DNA of 64,000 nucleotides from Reyranella humidisoli (GTDB taxonomy: Bacteria; Pseudomonadota; Alphaproteobacteria; Reyranellales; Reyranellaceae), in the NCBI RefSeq assembly GCF_019039055.1, contig NZ_JAHOPB010000002.1, positions 744,001 through 808,000 of the forward strand. The letters are read 5' to 3'. Shown here piece after piece: positions 37,924 to 46,158 of the stretch (its first letter is position 1; every line of letters begins with the position of its first letter). Position numbers and translations under genes: made by a program. The notes below the pieces were generated by a model. The model saw nothing but the letters and a program-made list of their open reading frames with translations. It did not search any database and was not told where the DNA came from.

Positions 37924-38853
37924 ATGGCAGACATCGCCGCCCGAAATCCGGCCGGGCATCCGTCACAGCAGCGCAGCAGCCTGCACAAGCTCATGCAGCG
38001 CAAGTCGACCATCGCCTTCCTGATGGCGTTGCCGCTGATCCTCCTGATCACGATCCTGGTCGCCTATCCGGCGGGCTACGCGGTCTACCTCGCGACGCTC
38101 AACAAGGGCATGACCCGCTTCGTCGGCTTCGGGAACTTCGAGTTCCTGTTCGGCCGCGACACGTTCTGGCTGGTCGTCTACCAGTCCTGCCTGTTCGCCA
38201 TCACGGCAGTGATCTTCAAGGCGATCATCGGCTTCGTGGTCGCCCACTTCGTCCACAACATTCCCGCGAAGGGCCAGCGCAAGTGGCGCGGCATGCTGCT
38301 GGTGCCGTGGGTCATTCCGCCGGCCATGAGCACGCTCGCCTGGCTGTGGCTGTTCGATCCGTCCTACAGCGCCCTCAACTGGCTCCTCGAGGGAGTAGGC
38401 ATCGAGGGCATTCCCTGGACTGGCGAGGCCGGCTGGGCGCGCTTCTCGGTCATTCTGGTCAATGTGTGGATCGGTTCTCCGTTCTTCATGATCATGTACC
38501 TCGCGGCACTGAAGTCGGTACCCGAGCAGCTCTACGAGGCGGCCTCGATCGACGGCGCTACCTGGTGGCAGAGAATCTGGTACGTGACCCTGCCGATGAT
38601 GCGCAACATCATCGCGATCACCGCGCTGTTCTCGCTGATCGTGACCTTCGCGAACTTCGACATCGTGCGCGTGCTGACGGCGGGTGGTCCGCTCAACAGC
38701 ACCCACATCTTCGGGACCTGGGCGTTCCGCGTCGGCATCGAGGGCGGAGACATCCCGCTCGGCGCCGCCGTGTCGCTGTTCATGGTGCCGATCCTGGCCG
38801 TCGCCGCGACCTTCATCCTGCGCGACATCACCAAGCGTGGGAGTGAAGTCTGA
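37924..38853 (+). CDS. ABC sugar transporter permease, MalF/UgpA type
   Basis: 309 residues, about six membrane helices starting with STIAFLMALPLILLITILVA near residue 40. The EAA coupling loop reads AALKSVPEQLYEAASIDGATWWQRIWYVTLPMM (about 200-232), diagnostic of CUT1 permeases. I start at the ATG at 37924, which has GGAG upstream, rather than the one at 37897. Its stop overlaps the second permease gene. Confidence 0.92.
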   Translation: MADIAARNPAGHPSQQRSSLHKLMQRKSTIAFLMALPLILLITILVAYPAGYAVYLATLNKGMTRFVGFGNFEFLFGRDTFWLVVYQSCLFAITAVIFKAIIGFVVAHFVHNIPAKGQRKWRGMLLVPWVIPPAMSTLAWLWLFDPSYSALNWLLEGVGIEGIPWTGEAGWARFSVILVNVWIGSPFFMIMYLAALKSVPEQLYEAASIDGATWWQRIWYVTLPMMRNIIAITALFSLIVTFANFDIVRVLTAGGPLNSTHIFGTWAFRVGIEGGDIPLGAAVSLFMVPILAVAATFILRDITKRGSEV

Positions 38854-39761
38854 TGGCCAACACTGCAGTCGCGGCCGGAGCGTCGACCCGGCCCAACTAC
38901 GGCAGCATGAGCCGCGATCGGACCTGGGCGTTGCGCTGGTCCTATTTCTTTCTCGTGCTGTTCGCCATCTTCTTCCTGATGCCGCCGATCTACATGCTGA
39001 TCACCTCGCTGAAGACCAGCGCGGAGATTTCGGCCGCGAAGAACCCGTGGTTCATCGGCAATCCGACCCTGCAGAACTACATAGATCTGCTCTCGCAGAA
39101 TCAGTTCCTGGTGTTCTTCCGGAACTCGGCGATCGTGTCGATCTGCGTGGTCATCCTGACCATGCTGATCAGCGTGATCGCTGCCTTCGCGCTGGCCCGC
39201 ATGAAGTTCTGGGGATCGGCAACGTTGGCGACCGGTGTGTTCCTCACCTACCTGATCCCGGAAACGCTGCTGTTCATCCCGCTGTTCAAGATGTTCGCCT
39301 GGGTGAACGAAGTGTTCGGCGTGCAGCTGATGAATCACTGGTGGACGATGATCATCCTCTACCCGACGCTGACGGTGCCGTTCGCCACCTGGATCATGAT
39401 CGGCTACTTCGCGTCGATCCCGAAGGAACTGGACGAGGCGGCACTGATCGACGGCGCCACCTGGATGCAGACGCTGACCAAGATCTTCATCCCGGTGGCG
39501 CTGCCCGGGATCATCGCGGCGACGATCTTCACCTTCACCGTGGCCTGGGCGCAGTTCCTCTACCCGCTGGCCTTCACGACCTCGACCAGCGAACTGGTGC
39601 TGCCTGTGGGCATCATCACGACGCTGATCAAGGGCGACGTTTTCAACTGGGGACAGATCATGACCGGCGCGCTGCTCGGCGCGGCCCCGCCGCTCATCAT
39701 CTATGCCTTCCTCATGGATTACTACATTGCGGGTCTGACCGCGGGCGCGACAAAGGGATAG
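38853..39761 (+). CDS. ABC sugar transporter permease, MalG/UgpE type
   Basis: 302 residues, six predicted helices (YFFLVLFAIFFLMPPIYMLI first). EAA loop FASIPKELDEAALIDGATWMQTLTKIFIPVALP near 205-238. It pairs with the preceding MalF-type protein to form the channel. The ATG overlaps the upstream stop (TGATG), and the ATPase gene follows after seven bases. Confidence 0.93.
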   Translation: MANTAVAAGASTRPNYGSMSRDRTWALRWSYFFLVLFAIFFLMPPIYMLITSLKTSAEISAAKNPWFIGNPTLQNYIDLLSQNQFLVFFRNSAIVSICVVILTMLISVIAAFALARMKFWGSATLATGVFLTYLIPETLLFIPLFKMFAWVNEVFGVQLMNHWWTMIILYPTLTVPFATWIMIGYFASIPKELDEAALIDGATWMQTLTKIFIPVALPGIIAATIFTFTVAWAQFLYPLAFTTSTSELVLPVGIITTLIKGDVFNWGQIMTGALLGAAPPLIIYAFLMDYYIAGLTAGATKG

Positions 39762-39768
39762 TCGACAC

Positions 39769-40869
39769 ATGGCTCAGGTAACGTTGCGTAAGGTCGTCAA
39801 GAAGTACGACGAAGTCCTCGCTGTGCGCGGCATCGACCTCGACATCAGCGACAAGGAGTTCATCGTCCTGGTCGGTCCGTCGGGCTGCGGCAAGAGCACG
39901 ACGCTCCGCATGATCGCGGGACTGGAAGAGATCAGCGGCGGCGACATCGCGATCGGCGGCCATGTCGTCAACGACGTGCCGCCCAAGGACCGGGACATCG
40001 CCATGGTGTTCCAGAACTACGCGCTCTATCCGCACATGAACGTCTACGAGAACATGTCGTTCGGCCTGAAGCTGAAGAAAACGCCGAAGGACGTGATCGA
40101 CCAGAGGGTCAAGCAGGCGGCGCAGATCCTCGACATCACCGAGCTGCTCGACCGCAAGCCCAAGCAGCTCTCCGGCGGCCAGCGCCAGCGCGTCGCCATG
40201 GGCCGCGCCATCGTGCGCGACCCCAAGGTGTTCCTGTTCGACGAACCCTTGTCCAATCTCGATGCGAAGCTGCGCGTGCAGATGCGCACCGAGATCAAGA
40301 AGGTGCACCAGAAGGTTCGCACCACCACGGTCTATGTGACTCACGACCAGGTCGAGGCGATGACGCTCGCCGATCGCGTGGTGGTCATGAACGGCGGCCT
40401 GATCGAGCAGGTCGGCTCACCGAACGATCTCTACCATTCGCCGGCGACCAAGTTCGTCGCGGGCTTCATCGGCTCGCCGGCGATGAACTTCATCGCCTGC
40501 CAGCTCGAGCAGGCGGCCGGCGCGCTGCGCGTCCGCCTGAACGATACGCTGTCGTTTCCCGTCCCGGCCGAACGCACCGCCCGCTACAATGCCCATGTGG
40601 GCAAGGCCAACCTGATGCTGGGCCTGCGGCCCGAGCACATCGCGGAGACCCGGCCGCACGTCGAGCCCAACCAGCACGACTTCGACATGGTCATCGACGT
40701 CGTCGAGCCGATGGGCATGGAGACTCTGGTCTACTTCACGGTGAACGGCCGGGAGATCTGCGGCCGCGTCAATCCCAACGCGGGGGCCGAGGCAGCGCGT
40801 TCCATGAAGCTGAGGGCCGATCTCAGCAACATGCACCTGATCGACGACAGCACCGGCAAGGTGCTTTAA
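39769..40869 (+). CDS. ABC transporter ATP-binding protein, MalK/UgpC type
   Basis: 366 residues. Walker A GPSGCGKSTTLRMIAGLE (about 38-55), Q-loop AMVFQNYALYPHM, signature QLSGGQRQRVAMGRA, Walker B FLFDEPLSNLD, H-loop VTHDQVEA, and a C-terminal TOBE region from about residue 240 (LMLGLRPEHIAETRPHV) that in MalK-type proteins receives regulatory signals. It powers the importer encoded just upstream. Confidence 0.94.
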   Translation: MAQVTLRKVVKKYDEVLAVRGIDLDISDKEFIVLVGPSGCGKSTTLRMIAGLEEISGGDIAIGGHVVNDVPPKDRDIAMVFQNYALYPHMNVYENMSFGLKLKKTPKDVIDQRVKQAAQILDITELLDRKPKQLSGGQRQRVAMGRAIVRDPKVFLFDEPLSNLDAKLRVQMRTEIKKVHQKVRTTTVYVTHDQVEAMTLADRVVVMNGGLIEQVGSPNDLYHSPATKFVAGFIGSPAMNFIACQLEQAAGALRVRLNDTLSFPVPAERTARYNAHVGKANLMLGLRPEHIAETRPHVEPNQHDFDMVIDVVEPMGMETLVYFTVNGREICGRVNPNAGAEAARSMKLRADLSNMHLIDDSTGKVL

Positions 40870-40899
40870 TCGCCGTTTTTCGGCGTTGAGGAGAATGTC

Positions 40900-41664
40900 A
40901 TGGGTTCGTTGACGGGCAAGGTCGCCTGGGTGACCGGTGCTGGCTCGGGTATCGGTCAGGCGGCTGCGGTGGCGCTGGCGAAGGATGGGGCGACTGTCGT
41001 TCTCACCGGCCGCCGCCGGGCTCCCCTCGAGGAAACGGCCGCGATGATCGCCAGGGCCGGCGGCAAGACCGAGGTGAAGCCGGCGGACCTCATGAAGGCC
41101 TCGTCGGTCGAGAAGACCGTCGCGGCGATCGCCAAGAAGCATCGCCGGCTCGACATCCTGGTCAACAACGCCGGCCTCAACATCCAGAAGCGCAGCTGGA
41201 AGCAGCTGACGCCCAAGGGTGTCGACGAGGTCGTGCACGGCAACCTGTCGAGCGCGTTCTACTGCACCTCGGCGGTGCTGCCGCTGATGCGCAAGAACAA
41301 GGGCGGCGTGCTGATCCATACGTCGTCGGTCGCCGGCAAGGTGCCGAGCCTGCTGTCGGGGCCGGCCTATTCGGCGGCCAAGCACGGCGTGGTGGCGATG
41401 AGCCACACGATCAACATGGAAGAGTGCGTCAACGGCATCCGCTCCTGCGTGGTCTGCCCGGGCGAGGTGGCGACGCCGATCCTCGACAAGCGGCCGATTC
41501 CGATCACCCCGGCCGAGCGCAAGCGCATGGCGCAGTCCGAGGACGTGGGCGACCTGATCCGCTACATCGCCTGCCTGCCGCCGCACATCGTCATCAACGA
41601 GGTGATGATCAACCCGACCTGGAACCGCGGCTACGTCGCCAGCCTGCAACGCGGCAAGTCCTGA
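40900..41664 (+). CDS. Short-chain dehydrogenase/reductase
   Basis: Classical SDR of 254 residues. Cofactor motif VTGAGSGIGQAAAVALA at 11-27, LVNNAGLN near 86, catalytic TSSVAG and YSAAKHGVVAMSH (Tyr/Lys pair about 149-153). The GRRR after strand 2 suggests NADP(H). Reversibly oxidises an alcohol or sugar. Located 30 bases after the ATPase gene with GAGGAG before its ATG, it probably acts on the imported compound together with the Ldh-type enzyme that follows. Confidence 0.9.
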   Translation: MGSLTGKVAWVTGAGSGIGQAAAVALAKDGATVVLTGRRRAPLEETAAMIARAGGKTEVKPADLMKASSVEKTVAAIAKKHRRLDILVNNAGLNIQKRSWKQLTPKGVDEVVHGNLSSAFYCTSAVLPLMRKNKGGVLIHTSSVAGKVPSLLSGPAYSAAKHGVVAMSHTINMEECVNGIRSCVVCPGEVATPILDKRPIPITPAERKRMAQSEDVGDLIRYIACLPPHIVINEVMINPTWNRGYVASLQRGKS

Positions 41665-41665
41665 C

Positions 41666-42760
41666 ATGGGCTACGTGACGATCAAGGCGAAGGAACTCGA
41701 ATCCTTCGTCGCGGACATCTTTGCCACAGCGGGATGCTCGAAAGAGGAGGGTGGCCGCATCGGTCGCTACCTCGTCAGTGCCAACCTGTCGGGCCACGAC
41801 AGTCACGGCGTGGTCCGCGTGCCGCGCTATGCCTCGCAGAAGAAGACCGGCACCGTCGTTGCCGACGTGAAGGTCGACGTGCTGGTCGATACGCCGGTGA
41901 TCGCCGTGGTCGACGGCAAGTACGGCTTCGGCCAGACCGTGACTCCGCAGGCGGTGCAGATCGGCATCGACAAGTGCCTCAAGAACGGTCTTTCGGCGGT
42001 GACGCTGCGCAATGCCGGCCATGTCGGCCGCGTCGGTGACTGGGCGGAGATGGCGGCTGAAGCGGGCCTCGTGTCGGTCCATTTCGTCAACGCTTCGGGC
42101 AGCGTCCTCGTGGCACCCTATGGCGGCGTCGAGCGTCGCTTTTCCACCGCGCCCTATTGCGTCGGCGTCCCGCGGCCCGGCGAGGACCCGCTGGTCCTCG
42201 ACTTCGCCACCTCGATCGTGGCCGAGGGCAAGGTCCTGGTGACGAGCCAGGGCGGCAAGAAGCTGCCGGAGGGAGCGTTGATCGGTCCGGACGGCAAGCC
42301 CAGCGCCGATCCGCACCTGCTCTACGGCGACTACACGCCCACGGGCCCGCGCGACCACAGCAAGGGAACCGGCGCCATCCGCGCCTTCGGCGACCACAAG
42401 GGCTCGGGCCTCGCCTTCATGTGCGAGATCCTGGGCGGCTCGCTGTCGGGCACGGGCGCGACGGACCCGAAGCGCGGGCGCTTCGCCAACGGCATGCTGT
42501 CCTTCTACGTCGATCCCAAGGTGTTCGACGCCGAGGGCTTCTTCCCTGGTGATATCGCCAAGTACGTCTCGTTCGTGAAGGGCTCGAAGCCCGCGACGCC
42601 GGGAGTAGAGATCCTGGTGCCGGGCGAGCAGGAATCGCGCACCCGCGCCCAGCGTCTCGCCGAAGGCGTGCCGCTGCCGGACGATACCTGGGCCGCCATC
42701 GTGGAGACCGCGCGCTCGGTCGGGATCGACGAGCGGCGCATCCAGCAGGCCACGATGTAG
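41666..42760 (+). CDS. Malate/L-lactate dehydrogenase family oxidoreductase
   Basis: 364-residue member of the Ldh2/YlbC/sulfolactate dehydrogenase family, which is unrelated to Rossmann dehydrogenases. Diagnostic stretches are LSGHDSHGVVRVPRY near residue 35, VDGKYGFGQTVTPQA, VTLRNAGHVGRVGDWAEMAAE and DHKGSGLAFMCEILGG. Members reduce 2-oxo acids or oxidise 2-hydroxy acids with NAD(P). The start is one base after the SDR stop, so the pair is coupled. Notably, allD-type ureidoglycolate dehydrogenases belong to this family, but the sugar-transporter context argues for a sugar acid. Confidence 0.88.
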   Translation: MGYVTIKAKELESFVADIFATAGCSKEEGGRIGRYLVSANLSGHDSHGVVRVPRYASQKKTGTVVADVKVDVLVDTPVIAVVDGKYGFGQTVTPQAVQIGIDKCLKNGLSAVTLRNAGHVGRVGDWAEMAAEAGLVSVHFVNASGSVLVAPYGGVERRFSTAPYCVGVPRPGEDPLVLDFATSIVAEGKVLVTSQGGKKLPEGALIGPDGKPSADPHLLYGDYTPTGPRDHSKGTGAIRAFGDHKGSGLAFMCEILGGSLSGTGATDPKRGRFANGMLSFYVDPKVFDAEGFFPGDIAKYVSFVKGSKPATPGVEILVPGEQESRTRAQRLAEGVPLPDDTWAAIVETARSVGIDERRIQQATM

Positions 42761-42764
42761 GGCG

Positions 42765-44456
42765 TCAGCGGCCGGCGGCGCGTCGCAGCCGGTTCACGGA
42801 CCCGGCGACCGGATCGACAGCGACCGGCGTCGCGACATAGTCGGTGCGCAGCATGCGTTGCAGCGCACCGAGGCGGGCGGCGTCGGCGACCATGCCGGTT
42901 TCGGTCCGCAATTGAGCCTCGGGAATGTCCCACAGGCGCACCACCATCACCTCGTAGCCAAGCTCCAGCGCCCGGTCGATCTCGCGCCGCAGCGCCTCGA
43001 CATGCCGTTCCGTGCTCCAGTCGGGATGGCGCAGCACGTTGCCGGTGAAGCCGATCCACTTGAACTTCGGCCGTGCCTGGGGCGCCGGCCCCAGCTCGGA
43101 AACGCCGGGCTCGGCCGTGCCCCAGTGCAGCGAGGCATAGACCATCGTCCAGTCGAAATCGTGGAGCAGGAACACGGTGCGGGCCGGCTCGCCCTGCTGT
43201 TCCAGCCGCTCGATGGCCTGCCGCCACTTGCTGTCGAGCCCGCGCAGCGGCGCGATGCTCCAGACATTGTAGGCAAACAGGGCCACGGTCACGGCGGCCA
43301 TCGCGGGGAGACCCCGCGCCGGCCAGCGCCGCCCGATCGCCACCAGGGTCAGCGCCCAGGCGGGTGTGACCCAGGCCATGACGTTGATCTGCATCTGCGG
43401 ATCCTGCGGCTGGGAATAGAGGTTGAACACTTCGCCCGCGAGGAAGGTGACGCCGAACACCGCGACGAGCGCGCGTGCCCGTCCGTCGTTGCGGGCGCGC
43501 CACAGGATCGAGCCGGAGACGCAGCCCATGCCGATCAGCCAGAACGTCGAGGCGAAGCGCCAGATGTCCCAGCCGGGGAGGCCGTCGAACGTCGTGATAC
43601 CGGTGCCCAGGAGGTAGGCCACGATGCCGTCCCACAGATAGCCGACCTTGGGCCAGGTGAAGCCCGCCCAGACGGAACGCACCGCCTTGCCGGTCCAGAT
43701 GAGATCGAACGGGCCGACGGCGCCCTCGTGCCCGCGCCAGGCCAGCGAGACGAGCGTGGCGACCGCGACCATGGTGGCGAGGAAGAGCGCGATCCAGGCG
43801 AAGCGCAGCGTCCGGCGCTGCTCGCACAGCCAGAGCGCGGCCAGCATCGCGGGGAGGGTGGGAAACATCAGCCGCCATTCGAACAGCCAGCCGATGGAAA
43901 AGAGGACCGAAACGGCAATCACGCGCGCTGCCGTCGGCCGCGCCAGCCACACGGCGCCCAGCGCCATCGCCGCGAACATCACCGTATAGCTCGGCATGAT
44001 GTCCTCGTTGACGATCGCGAGGAACATCACGTGGCTGGTCGCAAGGTGAAATGCGCCGGTCAGCAGGGCGATGGAGCGGTTGCCGGTGATGGCGCGGGCC
44101 AGCAGATAGGCGACGCCCACCGACAGGCTGGCGCTCAGTGCATTCAGGATTGTGAGCTGCCGGCGCGGATCGCCGGCAAAGATGCCCAGCAGGTCGAGCA
44201 GGCGGCAGAGCGCGCCATAGACCGGATAGAAGAGATAGTTCGAGGCGTAGAGCGGCGCGTTCGCCGGATCGACGACCCACGGCTTCAGTTCGAGGCTCTT
44301 GAAGACGCCGTTGCCCGTCAGCCCACCCTGCGCATTGTCGAACCACAGGATGATGGCGATCAGGATGGCGCTGCCGCCGATCACGAGCAAAGCGAGATCG
44401 GCCACTCGCCCTCGGGGGCGAGTGGGGGAAGGCATCCGGTCGACTGGGCTCGTCAT
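42765..44456 (-). CDS. Membrane glycosyltransferase-like protein (GT39/PMT-like)
   Basis: A 563-residue polytopic membrane protein with about ten hydrophobic segments, starting with DLALLVIGGSAILIAIILWF. The first loop has an acidic VVDPANAPLYASNYLFYPVYG region and the C-terminal part is soluble, the shape of lipid-linked sugar transferases such as PMT/ArnT relatives. I see no decisive motif, so function is tentative. The start is uncertain: ATG at 44456 or 44435. The residues PSPTRPRGR just after the second are encoded by a palindromic repeat. The frame is open up to 44675, but that part does not look like an N-terminus. Confidence 0.7.
   Translation of the reverse strand: MTSPVDRMPSPTRPRGRVADLALLVIGGSAILIAIILWFDNAQGGLTGNGVFKSLELKPWVVDPANAPLYASNYLFYPVYGALCRLLDLLGIFAGDPRRQLTILNALSASLSVGVAYLLARAITGNRSIALLTGAFHLATSHVMFLAIVNEDIMPSYTVMFAAMALGAVWLARPTAARVIAVSVLFSIGWLFEWRLMFPTLPAMLAALWLCEQRRTLRFAWIALFLATMVAVATLVSLAWRGHEGAVGPFDLIWTGKAVRSVWAGFTWPKVGYLWDGIVAYLLGTGITTFDGLPGWDIWRFASTFWLIGMGCVSGSILWRARNDGRARALVAVFGVTFLAGEVFNLYSQPQDPQMQINVMAWVTPAWALTLVAIGRRWPARGLPAMAAVTVALFAYNVWSIAPLRGLDSKWRQAIERLEQQGEPARTVFLLHDFDWTMVYASLHWGTAEPGVSELGPAPQARPKFKWIGFTGNVLRHPDWSTERHVEALRREIDRALELGYEVMVVRLWDIPEAQLRTETGMVADAARLGALQRMLRTDYVATPVAVDPVAGSVNRLRRAAGR
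44402..44425. repeat. REP-like palindrome inside the N-terminal coding region
   Basis: A perfect 10-bp inverted repeat (CCACTCGCCC at 44402-44411, GGGCGAGTGG at 44416-44425, TCGG loop) flanked by G runs. It is of the same general kind as the repeats at 7037-7150 and encodes the residues PTRPRGRV of the membrane protein. Confidence 0.65.
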
Positions 44457-44471
44457 GCGGGGAGAAATGAC

Positions 44472-44735
44472 ATGCTCCGGGCAGGTCGAGAAGAGGCGGT
44501 GGCCGGCGGAGGCCTCCGAGTGTCGGTAGGGAGTGACCGCACCGAAGATGCCTCCAGCGCCGCAGGCGATCTCGTCGACGAGGTCGAAAGTGATATGGAA
44601 GACGAGATGATTGACGGATACGATCTCAAGCGGTCTCTGGCGCCTGGCTGCCGGGTATGCGCCGAACAAGTCCATGACAAGGAAGAAGCGATTACCGCTA
44701 TTCCGGCTGAGGTCAACTGTCAGTCTCAGAAATGA
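44472..44735 (+). CDS. Doubtful small acidic ORF coupled to the glycosyltransferase gene
   Basis: An 87-codon frame starting MLRAGREEAVAGGG and ending in a TGA that overlaps the ATG of the next gene (ATGA). It has an acidic middle (LVDEVESDMEDEMIDGYDL) and no known domain. The opposite strand is also open here, as an extension of the membrane protein. The stop-start overlap is the main reason to mention it. Confidence 0.22.
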   Translation: MLRAGREEAVAGGGLRVSVGSDRTEDASSAAGDLVDEVESDMEDEMIDGYDLKRSLAPGCRVCAEQVHDKEEAITAIPAEVNCQSQK

Positions 44736-45718
44736 AGCGGCGCTATTGCACCTACTTCGATCATGTCTACCTCGATCGCGGTTTGGCGATGATCCGGTCT
44801 TTGCGCCGGGTCGATCCTGAGGGATCGATTTCGGTGCTCTGCCTTACCCCGGCGGTTCACCGCGTGCTCTCTGGCCTCGGCGAACCCGGCGTCACTCTGA
44901 TTCCGCTGGAGGAGTTCGAGCGCGAGAATCCAGACCTGCTCGCCGCCAAGGAAACGAGGTGTCTTCGCGACTATTATTTCACCCTGACGGGCAGCCTCGT
45001 ATATTCCCTTCTGCGAGAAGCGCAGCCGGACGACGTGGTTACCTATCTCGATGCCGACTTGATGTTCTACTCGGACCCAGCTCCCATCCATGAGGCAATG
45101 ATGGGCGCTTCGGTAGGCGTGATCGGCCATCGCTGGCACTGGTGGACCAGGCGACTTCTGAAATACGGGCGCTTCAATGTCGGGTGGGTGAGCTTTCGCG
45201 CCGACGCCGTTGGTACGGAGGCGGCTCGATGGTGGCGGGACCGTTGCATCGAGTGGTGTTACGGCTGCGTCGACGGCGATCTCTTTGCGGACCAGAAGTA
45301 CCTCGATCATATTTTTGCCAGGTTCCCCAACGTCGTCGAGATCACCCATCCCGGCGCCAACGTAGGTCCTTGGAACATTTGTCGTGAAAGCATTCGTCGA
45401 GCCGCAGACGGCTCGATCATCGTCGGCGACAATTACGCGCTGATTTTCGTCCACTTCTCCGGATTGAAGGAGGTCAGGCCGGGCGTCTGGCTTGGCAGCC
45501 TGCCTTCGTACCTTGGACCGTTTTCATCCATCGTGCGTAGCGATCTCTACGAACCATACATTGGTCTACTCGGCGACATTCGGAAGGAACTGGGCGGCCT
45601 TCCTTCCGAGCCTCCGCCGATGCTCTCGATATCCGTGCGCCCGCGACTGTGGCGTCGATTGCTGGCGCCTCTCATGCGCCAGGCCCATCGATGGGCGGGG
45701 CACTATTTCCATAGTTGA
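44732..45718 (+). CDS. Putative glycosyltransferase (nucleotide-sugar type)
   Basis: 328 residues, cytoplasmic. It begins YCTYFDHVYLDRGLAMIRSL, as in GT8-like enzymes that measure up a donor sugar, and has a DXD-type motif VVTYLDADLMFYSDP near residue 110, a FNVGWVSFR strand, and FVHFSGLKEVRPGVWLG toward the C-terminus. This is the general pattern of nucleotide-diphospho-sugar transferases acting on surface polysaccharide or LPS. It has visibly more A/T at third positions than the neighbouring housekeeping genes and sits beside a tRNA gene, so acquisition by transfer is possible. The acceptor is unknown. Confidence 0.7.
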   Translation: MKRRYCTYFDHVYLDRGLAMIRSLRRVDPEGSISVLCLTPAVHRVLSGLGEPGVTLIPLEEFERENPDLLAAKETRCLRDYYFTLTGSLVYSLLREAQPDDVVTYLDADLMFYSDPAPIHEAMMGASVGVIGHRWHWWTRRLLKYGRFNVGWVSFRADAVGTEAARWWRDRCIEWCYGCVDGDLFADQKYLDHIFARFPNVVEITHPGANVGPWNICRESIRRAADGSIIVGDNYALIFVHFSGLKEVRPGVWLGSLPSYLGPFSSIVRSDLYEPYIGLLGDIRKELGGLPSEPPPMLSISVRPRLWRRLLAPLMRQAHRWAGHYFHS

Positions 45719-45865
45719 TCGGGCGTGTTGTCGTCGGCGCGGCAAGCGTGGCGGCGGCGGCGTGATTGCTGGAGAAATCTTTCCCGGATTTGCCCCGACA
45801 TTCCTGTCCAAAATGGTCCAGTCCGGACCATTTGCGCACGATGCGGAGAAGGGGAGGAACGGGCC

Positions 45866-45888
45866 GAAAAGCCCCTGTTTCCTGGGCT
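45866..45888 (-). terminator. Weak terminator after tRNA-Glu
   Basis: Minus strand AGCCC (45888-45884) and GGGCT (45874-45870) form a short stem with a nine-base loop, followed by TTTC. Position just past the tRNA 3' end supports a processing or termination signal. Confidence 0.45.
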
Positions 45889-45895
45889 TTCCGGC

Positions 45896-45971
45896 TGGCG
45901 CTCCCTACGGGATTCGAACCCGTGTTTTAGCCTTGAGAGGGCCACGTCCTAGGCCTCTAGACGAAGGGAGC
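45896..45971 (-). tRNA. tRNA-Glu (anticodon CTC)
   Basis: A 76-nt cloverleaf on the minus strand. The acceptor stem GCTCCCT/AGGGAGC is perfect, followed by discriminator G and an encoded CCA (45898-45896). The D arm (TCTAGAGGCCTAGGA) and T arm (CGGGTTCGAATCCCG) are canonical for tRNA-Glu. The seven-base anticodon loop CTCTCAA gives CTC. tRNA genes are frequent integration sites, but I found no repeat of its 3' end within the window. Confidence 0.95.
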
Positions 45972-46158
45972 GGAGGCCGGAAGCCGGGTTGATAGTCGAA
46001 TGCCCGCTCCAGCGCAACCCCGCTGATTTCGGCCGCAATCCACGCCAGAATGCAGGGAGCGCCGCCGTTGCCGGCCGGGCTCATGCGGCTCGACTCTTCC
46101 GGTATCTGTGGCAGACTTTGAGAGGCTCCCGTCAGTCGTCATGCAAATGGAATTGCGT

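Noticed and set aside
42858..44735. 625-codon plus-strand frame over the membrane glycosyltransferase gene
   Set aside because: The minus-strand product has real membrane helices. Only the last 87 codons (44472-44735) fall outside it and are listed as doubtful.
45492..45992. Open frame overlapping tRNA-Glu and the end of the glycosyltransferase gene
   Set aside because: It overlaps a certain tRNA and an out-of-frame gene, and has no start signal or domain.
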